From positions 124,001 through 188,000 of the forward strand of contig CAWEVM010000018.1 in NCBI GenBank assembly GCA_963812505.1: a DNA stretch of 64,000 bases, written 5' to 3'. Source of the DNA: JAMXLO01 sp963812505. GTDB lineage: Bacteria; Pseudomonadota; Alphaproteobacteria; Acetobacterales; Acetobacteraceae. How positions within the stretch are numbered: position 1 is the first letter of the stretch; each line of letters starts with the position of its first letter. Below the pieces are notes generated by a model. That model made no database searches. It was not told where the DNA came from and worked only from the letters and a program-made list of their open reading frames with translations. This document shows, one piece after another, positions 1 to 9,103 of the stretch. The translations under genes and the position numbers were made by a program.

Positions 1-527
1 TAGCCGAGGAGGCCGAGACGGTAGTTGATAGTCACAACGACCGTTGGGCCGGCCGGACCGCCTTTGACGAGAGCGCTGGCGTCGTAGTCGTTGCTCTCAC
101 CGTCGAACAGGCCGCCGCCGTGGATCCAGAGCAGGACTGGAAGCTTCTTCGCCGGGTTGGTCCGCGGGGTGAAGACGTTCAGGTAGAGACAGTCCTCCGT
201 TATGCTGACCGGACCTGCGAACACACCGAGCTCGGTGATCTGCGGGCACGTGTTGCCAAACTTCGTTGCGTTCAGCGTCTGCGTCCAGGGAGCGTGAGGC
301 TTTGGTGGCTGCCAGCGGAGATCGCCGACGGGCGGAGCGGCGTAAGGGATGCCTAGAAACGCGCTCATCCCGTTCCTTGCGACGCCGTGTACCGGGCCTT
401 CGGCGGTGCGAACGGTAGGTCCGGCAGGTTCCGCGGCAATCGCGCGTGACTGGAGCCCCATCGGCGAGCACAGCAGCCCAAGCAAGGCGGCGGCAGTTGG
501 AAGGACGGTCTGACCCAACCTCACCAT
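1..527 (-). CDS. Carboxylesterase type B, secreted (5' part only)
   Basis: Reading from an ATG at 527 towards the window edge gives about 175 residues and no stop, so the gene continues beyond base 1. The product begins with a basic, then hydrophobic stretch ending near 'SRAIAAEPAG', which looks like a cleavable signal peptide. It then shows hallmarks of the type B carboxylesterase / para-nitrobenzyl esterase family: 'FLGIPYAAPPVGDLRW', the family signature 'EDCLYLNVF', and the oxyanion-hole 'WIHGGG'. The catalytic Ser, Glu and His would lie outside the window. The likely role is periplasmic or extracellular hydrolysis of carboxylic esters; the substrate cannot be told. An AGGGAGAG Shine-Dalgarno precedes the start. 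Confidence 0.9.
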   Translation of the reverse strand, partial: MVRLGQTVLPTAAALLGLLCSPMGLQSRAIAAEPAGPTVRTAEGPVHGVARNGMSAFLGIPYAAPPVGDLRWQPPKPHAPWTQTLNATKFGNTCPQITELGVFAGPVSITEDCLYLNVFTPRTNPAKKLPVLLWIHGGGLFDGESNDYDASALVKGGPAGPTVVVTINYRLGLLG

Positions 528-596
528 AGTTTCTCTCCCTAGCGTTTCTTGGCAGGGATGCTGCGCGCCTTTCTCGCGGCGTGGCAAGACTGGCAG

Positions 597-1382
597 TCAG
601 CCGGGTGGTCGCTGCAGGACTTCCGCGGTTGCTGCGTCTGCCGGATAGAATGCCTCGACCGCAAGTTCTGCCAGCGTGATATCGACCGGCGTGCCGAACA
701 CCGTTGTGGTGCTGAAGAAGGAGAGAATACCGGTTGGCGTGATCAGCTTGAACGGCACGACGAAGGCAGTGGCATCGATGTCGTGCGTCGCGCCGTCGGG
801 GGCGGGATAGTCACGCAGTTCGCGCAGCAGGCGGATCAGCACAGGATCGCCGCTTACCTGGATCTGATGCCCGAGACGGGCGAGCAGATGTGCGCGCCAC
901 TCTGCGAGGTTTGCAGTTCGTGGTGCCATCCCCGCAGGATGCAGCGCGAGACGCATCACGTTGACCGGCGGTTGCAGCAGCGCAGCATCGACATCGCCGA
1001 TCACGCGCTGTGTCGCGGCGTTCGATGCGACCAGCGTCCAGTGGCGATCGACGGCGAGTGCGGGATATGGTTCGTGTCCGGCGAGCACCTGATCCATCGC
1101 CCGGCGCGCAATCCGCAGTGCGGGGTCATCGAGCGGACGCTCGGGGAACACCGACGCGTAGCCCGCCGCGTGCAACATGAGGTTGCGATCGCGCAGCGGG
1201 ACATCGAGCTGTTCGGCGAGGCGCAGCACCATGTCGCGGCTTGGCTGCGATCGGCCGGTTTCGAGAAAGCTGAGGTGGCGCGCGGAGATTTCGGCGTCCA
1301 GCGAAAGCTCGAGCTGACTTTTGCGGCGGCGCTGGCGCCACTCGCGCAGCAGGTCGCCGATCGGTCTGACAGTGACTGACAT
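597..1382 (-). CDS. XRE-family transcriptional regulator with MmyB-like ligand domain
   Basis: This is a 261-residue DNA-binding regulator. The N-terminus (about residues 5-65) is a helix-turn-helix: 'LLREWRQRRRKSQLELSLDA' followed by 'SARHLSFLETGRSQPSRDMV'. The remainder matches the MmyB-like ligand-binding domain, a PAS-like fold that may bind a fatty acid or other small hydrophobic molecule. The ATG at 1382 is preferred over an in-frame TTG at 1418, because the HTH begins directly after it and the longer version would run into the promoter region. It is divergent from the NTF2-like gene at 1506, a frequent arrangement for this family, so it probably controls that gene and itself. Confidence 0.88.
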   Translation of the reverse strand: MSVTVRPIGDLLREWRQRRRKSQLELSLDAEISARHLSFLETGRSQPSRDMVLRLAEQLDVPLRDRNLMLHAAGYASVFPERPLDDPALRIARRAMDQVLAGHEPYPALAVDRHWTLVASNAATQRVIGDVDAALLQPPVNVMRLALHPAGMAPRTANLAEWRAHLLARLGHQIQVSGDPVLIRLLRELRDYPAPDGATHDIDATAFVVPFKLITPTGILSFFSTTTVFGTPVDITLAELAVEAFYPADAATAEVLQRPPG

Positions 1383-1417
1383 GGCGTGACGATAACGCGT
1401 GCGTGCGACCGCATCCA

Positions 1418-1434
1418 ATTACCTGCGATGTAAT
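1418..1434. promoter_or_regulatory. Candidate operator in the XRE / NTF2-like divergent promoter
   Basis: ATTAC at 1418-1422 and GTAAT at 1430-1434 form a 5-bp inverted repeat with a 7-bp spacer. It lies between the divergent starts at 1382 and 1506, where an autoregulating XRE protein would be expected to bind. The repeat is short and could be chance. Confidence 0.35.
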
Positions 1435-1505
1435 CGACCCGCGGCGCGACATCGGCGATGTGTGCCGTCGCACCACATCGGGTGCGGCAAACCAAGGAGC
1501 CACAC

Positions 1506-1865
1506 ATGAACACGCTGACCGATCTGATCGATCGCTATATCGCGACGTGGAACGAGGCTGACGGCGGGCGTCGCCGCGATCTTATTGCGCAGACCTGGAG
1601 CGAGGGGGCGAGCTATCTCGATCCGATGCTGCAAAGCGAGGGGAGGGAGGGCATCGACGCGATGATTGTCGGTGTGCAGGAGAAGTTCCCGGGCCATCGG
1701 TTCCGCCGCACGGGCGAGGTGGAAAGCCACCACGACCGGGTGCGCTTCACGTGGGAGCTTGCGGCGGAGGGTGGGGATGCGGTGGTGAAGGGTACCGACT
1801 TCGGTGTCGTCGCGCCGGACAACCGGCTGCAGGCGATCACCGGGTTCTTTGACCACGTGCGGTAG
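1506..1865 (+). CDS. SnoaL/NTF2-like small protein
   Basis: This encodes 119 residues with the cone-shaped alpha+beta NTF2/SnoaL pattern: an N-terminal helix 'LIDRYIATWNEADGGRR', the strand-turn 'WSEGASYLDPM', and late strands 'RVRFTWELAA' and 'GTDFGVVAPDNRLQAITGFF'. Family members are polyketide cyclases, isomerases, or proteins of unknown role, so no reaction is assigned. The start is fixed by AAGGAG at 1494-1499, seven bases before the ATG. It is divergent from the XRE regulator and probably its target. Downstream is the convergent, frameshifted CoA-transferase. Confidence 0.8.
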   Translation: MNTLTDLIDRYIATWNEADGGRRRDLIAQTWSEGASYLDPMLQSEGREGIDAMIVGVQEKFPGHRFRRTGEVESHHDRVRFTWELAAEGGDAVVKGTDFGVVAPDNRLQAITGFFDHVR

Positions 1866-1901
1866 GGCTGAACCTATTCGAGGAGCGGAGTGATGGGGGC
1901 C

Positions 1902-3129
1902 TCAGGACGATGGGGATTGCTTCGTCGCTTCGCTTCTCGCGCTGACAGGGGTGGCGACCACGTTGCGGTCTATGAGGTCGGCGATTTCGGCTCGGGTGTA
2001 GGCGTGCTCTTGCAGGATCGCCTCGGTGTGTTCGCCCAGTCCGGGCGACGCGGCGAGGCGGCTGCCGTCGACGAGAGGCGGTGCGCCGATGAGTTGCGGC
2101 ATCGGGAATGCGGTCGGCACGTGCGGATGATGCAGCCAGGCGATGGCGCCGCTTGCCTCGACATGAGGATGTTGGAGGAAGCCGGTGTAGCTGTTGAGCT
2201 GCTCGTGCATGATGCGCTCGGCGGCCAGGCGCTGAGACCAGTAGGCGAAGGGCTGCGATGCGAGCAGAGTGCGCAGCGCCGCGCTGATCTCGGCCGCGTG
2301 GTCGTAGCGGCCCTGGGTCGTGCGGTATCGCTCGTCGGCGGCGAATAGGGGGAGGTCCACCGCCTTGCAGAAGCCGAGCCATTCGTGGAGGCGGACGACG
2401 GTGATGGTCATCCAGCCGTCGGCGACCTGGTAGACGCCGCTCGGCGCGCCGGGCGGTCGGATCGCGCCGCCCTCGAGATACGACTGCATCATGCGCACGA
2501 CCTGGAGACCGGCCGCCGCCTGGAGCAGGCTGGCCTCGATGTGGCGGCCGCGCGGTTCGTCGCGGCGCGCGTACAGGGCTGTGGATACGGCTGAATAGGC
2601 GTAGAGCGCGGTGCTCATGTCGATGGCGATGATCGGCGTGCGATGCGGGATGCCGTCCTCGCCTTTGTTCTCGACGGTGAGGCCGGTATAGGCCTGGAGG
2701 ATCGGGATCCATCGCGGGGCGTTCGGCGAGCGGGCCCGATTGGCCGAAGCCGGATACCGAGAGGTAGATGATGCGGGGTTCGCGCTCGGATACGTCGGCG
2801 TAGCCGAAGCCCAGGCGTTCGATCACGCCGGGTCGGAAGCCTTGGAGGAAGACGTCGGCGCCGGCGATAAGGCGCCACAGGATGGCGCGGCCATCCGGCT
2901 GTTTCAGGTCGAGCGCGATGGCGCGTTTGCCGAGGTTGGCGGGGAGCGAATAGGCGCACTGGTCGCCGTAGACGACGCCAAGGTTGCGCGCCCAGTCGCC
3001 GACGCCGGGGGGTTCGACCTTGATGACGTTGGCGCCGTATTGGGCGAGGAGCATGGCGCAGTAGGGGCCGGCGACGCCCTGGCTCACGTCGATCACCTTC
3101 AGGCCGGCGAATGGCTGGTCGTAGCTCAT
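1902..3129 (-). pseudogene. Class III CoA-transferase (CaiB/BaiF), frameshifted
   Basis: The N-terminal part from ATG 3129 reads 'GLKVIDVSQGVAGPYCAMLL' and 'ANVIKVEPPGVGDWARNLG', typical of CaiB/BaiF enzymes, which move CoA between carboxylic acids. Homology stops at 'ERPAMDP'. It resumes one frame over with 'ILQAYTGLTVENKGEDG' and continues through 'HIEASLLQAAAGLQ' to the C-terminus. The break maps to the GGG at about 2704-2706, where one extra base explains the shift. Restored, the protein would be about 408 residues, normal for the family. The last residues, 'SARSEATKQSPSS', are read from a dispersed repeat and are not part of the family. This may be a recent pseudogene or a sequencing error. 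Confidence 0.82.
1909..1948 (-). repeat. REP-like dispersed repeat, copy 1
   Basis: This 40-bp stretch contains 'GATTGCTTCGTCGCTTCGC' and ends in 'CTGACAG' on the plus strand. It is a variant of the copies at 29944-29983 and 52550-52591. Here it codes for the last residues of the CoA-transferase on the minus strand, with the stop codon just beyond it. Similar elements are scattered through many alphaproteobacterial genomes. Confidence 0.75.
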
Positions 3130-3388
3130 GGGGGGCGTGGTCCGCGCGTGGTATGGGGCGGAGGGTAGTCGGGATGGGGCGGGAGGGCGAGCCTGCGTCT
3201 GCGTGCTTGTGATTGGCCGCTGGCGTGCCGGATGCTTCCCGGTCGCGACGGCGGCGCCGCGGGCGAGAACTGATGAAACGGAGCTGGCCTCCGGATCGGA
3301 TGAACCTCCTTTAATCGAATCTTAAGCGCACCCTGTGTTTTTTGCCCTTGATGCTGTTGGTCTTTCGCCTTGGCGCCCTTCTGGAGAG

Positions 3389-4342
3389 ATGGATGCCAGT
3401 CCATCTGATCGGCTCGGCGTGACTACGTGGCTGGTGACTGGTGGTGCCGGTTTCATTGGTTCCCATCTCTGCAGGGCACTGCTGATACGTGGTGATACGG
3501 TTCGCGTATTGGACGACCTCTCTACTGGACGGCGCGAGAATCTGCCCCTTGGCGCGGTGCTGGTCGAGGGTGACGTCGCCAATCCAATTGCGGTGCGTGA
3601 CGCGTTGAGCGGAGCTAGCGGTTGCTTCCACCTCGCTGCCATTGCTTCTGTTGAACGAACAACCAACGATTGGTTCAGCGCGCATCGCGTCAATCTGATG
3701 GGCGCGCTAAACGTTTTCGATGCCGCCCGCGCAGCGCGCACGCCCTTAGTTTATGCGTCCTCTGCAGCCGTTTACGGTAATGCTGTCAGTCCGACCACCG
3801 AGGCGACCATATGTCGCCCGCTTTCAGCCTACGGCGCGGACAAACTTGCCTGTGAACTGCACGCACGTGTGGTAGGGAATGTGCACCGGGTACCCACAGT
3901 TGGGTTACGCTTCTTCAATGTGTACGGCCCCGGCCAAGACCCAGCCTCGCCTTATTCTGGAGTGGTCTCGATCTTCTGCGAACGGCTCCGCCGCGGCAGA
4001 TCCATTGACATCTTCGGGAATGGCGGACAGACGCGCGACTTCGTCTTTGTCACCGATGTGGTCGCCGCATTGTTGGCGGCGATGAACCTAGCGTCGGTAG
4101 GCGCTCCAGTGTACAATGTATGCACCGGCATCGCAACTACAGTTACCGACCTGGCGCGCACTGTTGCCGAGTTGATCGGCACGCGTTTCGTCTGTTGCAG
4201 CCGCGCGCCGCGGCCAGGCGAAATCTTTCACTCCATGGGTTCGCCAGTCTTGTCGCGTAAGACACTGGGATTACTTGAGCCGATTAGTCTGCACGACGGT
4301 CTTCGCCAGTTGCTAGACTGGCTGGGCTGTCTCGGCTCTTAG
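3389..4342 (+). CDS. NAD-dependent epimerase/dehydratase (UDP-glucose 4-epimerase-like)
   Basis: This is an extended short-chain dehydrogenase of about 317 residues that acts on nucleotide sugars. It has the Rossmann motif 'VTGGAGFIGSHLCRALL', the acidic NAD-ribose contact 'VLDDLSTGRREN', 'FHLAAIASVERT', the catalytic 'SSAAVYG' and 'SAYGADKLACE' (YxxxK), and 'LRFFNVYGPGQDP'. It probably supplies an epimerised or dehydrated NDP-sugar to the neighbouring glycosyltransferase. The ATG at 3389 is chosen because the fold starts about 11 residues later; an in-frame ATG at 3335 adds an unlikely tail, and GTG 3419 is another option. The stop codon TAG at 4340-4342 uses the first base of the inserted IS element, but the uninterrupted site would also have read TAG. 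Confidence 0.88.
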   Translation: MDASPSDRLGVTTWLVTGGAGFIGSHLCRALLIRGDTVRVLDDLSTGRRENLPLGAVLVEGDVANPIAVRDALSGASGCFHLAAIASVERTTNDWFSAHRVNLMGALNVFDAARAARTPLVYASSAAVYGNAVSPTTEATICRPLSAYGADKLACELHARVVGNVHRVPTVGLRFFNVYGPGQDPASPYSGVVSIFCERLRRGRSIDIFGNGGQTRDFVFVTDVVAALLAAMNLASVGAPVYNVCTGIATTVTDLARTVAELIGTRFVCCSRAPRPGEIFHSMGSPVLSRKTLGLLEPISLHDGLRQLLDWLGCLGS

Positions 4343-4358
4343 AGTCCGTCCGAGAAGT

Positions 4359-5197
4359 TTAAACTGGATTGCAAAGCTTTCGCAGCATTAGTCGGATTGA
4401 CGCAAGTTGGAGGAAGGCCAAGGCATTGCGGCTGAGGTTCTCGAAGTCCTTGGCGAGGCGGCGGCAGCGATTGAGCCACGCCAAGGTACGCTCGACAACC
4501 CAGCGCATCGGCAGCACAATGAAGCCGCTGGCGTGGTCGGAACGCTTCACTATCTCGACCGATAGGTGCGGCAGAACCTTTGCCGCGGCAGTGGCGAACT
4601 GTGGTCCCTGATAGCCGGCATTGGCGAACAGCTTCACCAGGAATGGATACAGTCCAAACAAGGTCGAAAGCAGCAGAACGCCGCCGTCACGGTCCTGGAT
4701 GTCCGCGGGATGGACTTTGGCGTGCAGCAGCAAGCCTACCGTATCGACCAGGATATGCCGCTTGATCCCCTTGATCTTCTTGCCCGCATCATAGCCGGGT
4801 GGATCAATGCAGACCCCCCTTTTTCCGCGCTTTTCACGCTCTGGCTGTCAATCACGCAGGCTGTCGGGCTGGCCTCCCGACCGATTGCCTCGCGGCATTG
4901 CACATACAGCGCATAGTGGATCTTCTCGATCGTCCCATCGTAGTTCCACCGGGTCAGGTAGTCGTGTAGCGTGCTCCGTGGCGGCAGATCCTTGGGGATG
5001 TATCGCCACTGGCAGCCGGTGCTCAGCACATACATCACCCCGTTCACCACCTCCCGCACCACCACCTCGCGTTTGCGACCGCCACGCTTGGCCGGAGGAA
5101 TCAGCGGCTCAACCAACGACCATTCCTCGTCGGTCAGGTCACTCGGGTAGCGCAGCCTGTCCCGGTCGTAGCGGGAGCGGTTCTCCGTCGTCCACAT
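4359..5197 (-). CDS. IS5-family DDE transposase, expressed by -1 frameshifting
   Basis: Frame 1 starts at ATG 5197 after GGAGGTG and reads 'YPSDLTDEEWSLVEPLIPPA', 'GCQWRYIPKDLPP' and 'ACVIDSQSVKSAEKGG'. It would terminate at 4736. Frame 2 continues the homology with 'GYDAGKKIKGIKRHILVDT', 'PADIQDRDGG' and 'RWVVERTLAWLNRCRRL', stopping at 4359. The switch falls at A5G6 on the minus strand (4814-4824), where a -1 slip joins 'EKGG' to 'VCIDPPGYDAG'. Such A/G runs are the usual frameshift site in this IS group, so the break is read as programmed. The fused product of about 280 residues is a normal DDE transposase length. Confidence 0.88.
4814..4824 (-). other. Programmed -1 frameshift site of the IS5 transposase
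   Basis: The minus strand reads AAAAAGGGGGG between the two transposase frames. Both frames are open across it, and homology is continuous only if the ribosome slips back one base here. Confidence 0.75.
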
Positions 5198-5304
5198 AGG
5201 GCACCTCCCAAATCGGCGACGCTGATCGAATCACACACGATTCGAGCCGCTCAAGCCCCTCCCGTAACCGATTTTAATAACTCCCGATCATTCCGGACGG
5301 ACAC

Positions 5305-6123
5305 TTAGTCAGCGGAAGCAAGATCCACAGCAAATCGGTCCTCCAGTCGAGAAATCGCAGGGGCAACAATACGGGCGACCCAGTCACTGATTACTGATTT
5401 GTGTTTGGCGCGCCAGGAGAAATCTCGCCTCCTCGCTGCAGGTAAGTCATCACCATGCGACGGCGAAGCATGCCAAGCAAGTGCCTCAGGGGTCGCCGTC
5501 TGGCCTACCAACTCAAGCGCAGATACAAGCCGATCCAACGTATTCGGGGTGGTGGTGACCAGATGTTCGTATCTTATTACACAGTCTATGTTGGCTGAGG
5601 GATGCGCCATCAGGTTATAGTAGACAGCCAGAGCTGAGGCGATATCTTCAGGATGCCATCCCGTGTAGTAATACCGAGAAGTGATGACATCACGAAAGTC
5701 CCGGACGATGAGAACGTCCTTGCTGCTCGGAAAGCTGCTCCTGAGCACAGTCCAGAACCAATCGTATGGGAAGGGGAACGGATCCTTAGCATAGGCCATG
5801 TCATCTTTACCTGTCATACTCCAAACGACGTGATTGGGTAGTCCACCAAGTTTTTGGCACCAGCGGAGCTTGGTACTTGGCATCACCGCACAAAGTGCTG
5901 CGTGGACGGCTGCTACCCCGGGATTTTCACTAAAGGCCGTGATATCTCTGTCGTCAGAATCCAACATGACTTCAGCACCGCGGAAACAGCCGAAAACTAA
6001 GCCAGCCATCTCATTGCAAATCTGGACGCCCATTTCCCCGAGTATATTCTGCAGCAGCGAAGTGCCCGATCGCCCGAAACCATGCACGTTGATTGGAGCA
6101 TCGATGTTGGCTAGGTTTGGCAC
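5305..6123 (-). CDS. P-loop sulfotransferase family protein
   Basis: This 272-residue protein has the 5'-phosphosulfate-binding loop near its N-terminus, 'VHGFGRSGTSLLQNIL', and the 3'-phosphate-binding segment 'VLIVRDFRDVITSRYY' in mid-protein. Both are hallmarks of PAPS-dependent sulfotransferases. It would move a sulfuryl group from PAPS to a carbohydrate or other acceptor, possibly the glycan built by the adjacent glycosyltransferase. The start is GTG 6123, preceded by GAAGGG. It follows the glycosyltransferase gene by 23 bp and is probably in the same transcript. The stop codon TAA is the TTA target duplication of the IS element read on the other strand. Codon usage is less GC-rich than in the flanking catabolic genes. 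Confidence 0.82.
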   Translation of the reverse strand: MPNLANIDAPINVHGFGRSGTSLLQNILGEMGVQICNEMAGLVFGCFRGAEVMLDSDDRDITAFSENPGVAAVHAALCAVMPSTKLRWCQKLGGLPNHVVWSMTGKDDMAYAKDPFPFPYDWFWTVLRSSFPSSKDVLIVRDFRDVITSRYYYTGWHPEDIASALAVYYNLMAHPSANIDCVIRYEHLVTTTPNTLDRLVSALELVGQTATPEALAWHASPSHGDDLPAARRRDFSWRAKHKSVISDWVARIVAPAISRLEDRFAVDLASAD

Positions 6124-6146
6124 GGATTATGACCCTTCAAGAATGT

Positions 6147-9103
6147 TTAGCTCTGGCCGCTCCATTTGCAGCGGCTTTCCGCGGGGCGCGAGTTGTTCTT
6201 GTATCGCGATGAGTTAAAGGAATTGAGGCCCCCTTTTCCGCATCGTGCGGGAGTGGTCCAGTATCCTCTTCGTTCTGACGATACATAATGTAACTGTCGC
6301 AGTGAAGTTATCGGAACCTCAACGCCGAGGTGTGCTTGCAGTGTGTCTTTCACTTTGGATAGTGTTCCAAAACCCGACCGCCCCTCCTCCTGACCGGCAT
6401 GAGTGAAGTGATCAAGCGCCGAGGAGAATTTCTCAGTTGCGACCGCGTCAGCAACGTCTGGGTTCGCTCCAAGGTACACCTGCTCATCGACGATCATCGC
6501 ACGGTTGACCAACTCCATGGCGGCGTGCAAATCTTGGCTTCGCAGTGCAAGAGAAATCATAGCCGGGATAATCTGTTCAGATCCGCTTTGGTCCAATATT
6601 TTCAGTCTGAAAAGCGACAAAACCTGCGAAGCCTGCTCAGGCTCCAAACTCGTGCAATTTGCAAAGTCTGCCAGCAACCGCCAATATTCTTGCGCAGGTA
6701 TGCCGACCCGACGATTTAAAAGTGATGTGAGGGCGGCAATGGCTTCGGGCACGCGCCCGAATGACAGATCTACTAGAACCTCAAGTGTCAGTCCGCCTAT
6801 TGAAAGCTCGCGGTCTCGCAACTGCGTGTCCGACTTTGAAGGGGGCGGCATTGAAAGTATTACTTTCCCATCCATTTCGCCTATGCGGGCCGCAGCCAAC
6901 GCACGTGCGGCCTGCACTGATGTGATTGTCCCAGTTGAACCAGCATACTCTGCCAGTAGCTCTGCGTATCTGACCGTATGCTGAGGTTCGTCGGCGAGTT
7001 GTTCCAGTAGGTTCTTGTGAATGCTAGTCCTTATCTTGTATTGAAGGAAGTTCTCGGCATTTGCCTGTGCTCGCTGTCCGGCGATTACAGAGGCGAGATC
7101 TTGCCATTCGCAGGGTTGTGCTGAGATCTCAATCGCATTAGATACCCTGGCCCAGTTACGTAATGGAGACGTAGAAGACACCATACTATCGTGATCAACT
7201 TCATATAAGTAAAGGGGGAGTGGACATACTTCTATATTCAGACCTGCTTGTAGGACACGCACATAGAGCTCGAAATCCTCATGTCCTACACCATACTGTT
7301 CGCTATAGCAGCCAACCGCTTTCAACGAACTTCTTCGAATTAAGGCCGTGGCAGCGCCATAGCAATTCTCAAAAGGCGCCATCGCCAATGGCCCCCCAAT
7401 GGGAACATAACTTACCTTTTGACTAAACTGGTCTGGAAAGGGATGTGCCTCCTGACGTCGCGCTTCGGGCATGTAGAGGTTGAGGCAGTTTACGACGTCG
7501 GCACGAGTGGCCTCCGCCGCGGTCACTAATGTCTGCACAAGGTTGGGGAACGCGAGGTCATCGTCGTCCAAGAAAAGGATGTACTCCGAGTCTGGAGTGC
7601 GCTGCTGCGTGATTCCGAGCAGCCCCGAGATAGCGGTTTTCTTGGCGGAGCAGCCGCACCTTTAGTTTTGTCATTAGAGGGGCCAAGCGAGTAAGTAAGT
7701 GGAGGGTCTCGCCATTTGTAGAACCATCGTCGACGACGACGATTTCCAGGTTTGAGTAGGTCTGTGCTACCAATGACATTAAGGCATCGTACAGCTTGCC
7801 CGGCCGCTCGTGGTGAGCGATCGCTGCGACGACCTTCGGACTTGACGGCGGGGTCGGGTTTGATCTTTGCTTGCTAATTTCGAGCTTAATCTCCGGTGAG
7901 GCTGTTGACGCGTGCAGATCGAGCCAGAGGCGGACGGTTTCTTTTGGCGGAATGGCGAGGTGAGCAGGCGGCAGCCCTTTCTGGACGGCCTCCATAAGTT
8001 TGGACGCGAGGCTTTTTCGGTCGATCTTACACGTCAAAATTGGTCGGAGACTCGGACTCGAGAAGTTCGGGCGCACCACCGTCGGCGGATGTAATCAGTG
8101 GTCGGCCTGCGATCGCGGCTTCCAAAACGGTGTATGGGCTGTTCTCGGAGGACGACGGAACTATGACTATCCCGCGTTTCCGATTTGCTATGTAACGACA
8201 TGCTGAGATTTTGTCCAAGTCGGGTAGGAACTGTATTGGGAATTGCCAGTTATGGGACCGATTTACCAAGTAGAGCGGAGAGGCCCAGCCATTGATGACT
8301 CCAAATCGCCCCAAGAATGTAACTGTGACATCTTCCATTGCCAAATCTTCACGAACTAGATCCAGTGCGTCACAAAATGACACAAGACCCTTTCGTTCTT
8401 CGTGCCTGCCGAACAATATGATCTCGCGGCAGGGGACGTTCCTACTGTCCGCTCGTTCCGAATTAAGCAGCGTGGCTAGGTGCAGGCTAACGTTTTGGAT
8501 CACTCGTATCTGGTTTGGCGCGGGCAGCGCCCAACCGTTCTGCTTGAACCAGTCGATCATATATTGGCTTGGGCTGACCAACACGTCCGCCCGGGCGATA
8601 CTTTGCCGTTCCATGAAGTCAATCTTTAGTTGATCTTCGTGCGTGAACGGATGTTGATTTGCTGCCAATGCCCACCTGGTTGGGCCATGAGCTTGCACAA
8701 CAAGCTTAGTTTTTGGGAAGCCCAGACGCTGACTTTTTGCTACCAGGGAGGCGAAGCCTAGCCCTTTGTAATCATGAAAATGAATGAAGTCGTAAGTTTG
8801 TTGTGAACCCACAAGATGGCGGAAGAGACCATAGGACCGCTTCTCATACGAAAACGGCGCCCAGACAAATTGCTCTATCAGGGGGTCAATGATACTGATT
8901 CCATGATCGTAGTAGTAAGAGAGAAGCGAGCTGGACGGCTTCGTATCTACATCAACCGGAAGATAAACCACGTTGACGAGGTGTCCAGCATTCGTCAGGG
9001 CGAGTGCTAGCTCGTGGAAAGCTCCTCCAATTCCGCCCGCCCCTCTCCCAAAGGACAGTTCTTCCGTAACGAGGCAGATTTTCGCTTGCTTGGTAGTCGA
9101 CAT
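6147..9103 (-). pseudogene. GT4-GT2 fusion glycosyltransferase with two frameshifts
   Basis: The first part, from ATG 9103, is a GT-B glycosyltransferase: 'KICLVTEELSFGRGAGGIGG', 'HFHDYKGLGFASL', 'ADVLVSPSQYMIDW', 'IILFGRHEERKGL' and 'SSSENSPYTVLEAAIAGRPL'. It stops after 'ELLESESPTNFDV', but its natural continuation 'KIDRKSLASKLMEAVQKG' lies one frame over; one extra T near 8028 explains this. The second part is a GT-A (GT2) domain: 'KVVAAIAHHERPGKLYDALM', 'LEIVVVDDGST' and 'RYLGAARNHAAAHS'. A second 1-nt shift near 7590 separates this from 'SEYILFLDDDDLAFPNL' and the rest. A C-terminal tail carries the 'YLGANPDVADAV' motif seen in polysaccharide-synthesis proteins. Intact, it would be about 985 residues. 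Upstream TTG 9139 is a less likely start. Confidence 0.8.

Larger units (their letters stand above)
4342..5304 (-). mobile_element. IS5-family (IS427-like group) insertion sequence
   Basis: The element is 963 bp. Its ends are imperfect inverted repeats, GAGTCCGTCCG at 4342-4352 and the complement of GTGTCCGTCCG at 5294-5304. It is flanked by a 3-bp direct repeat TTA at 4339-4341 and 5305-5307, which fits the target duplication of this family. It carries one transposase gene in two overlapping frames on the minus strand. About 100 bp at the 5' side of the transposase hold no gene. The insertion lies between the epimerase and sulfotransferase genes and leaves both stop codons intact. Confidence 0.92.

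Noticed and set aside
1902..1950. C-terminal 'SEATKQSPSS' as a protein motif
   Set aside because: It is the translation of the dispersed REP-like repeat, not a conserved part of CoA-transferases.
4736..4824. IS5 transposase frame break taken as an inactivating mutation
   Set aside because: The switch lies at an A5G6 run, the customary programmed frameshift site in this group, and the rest of both frames is intact.
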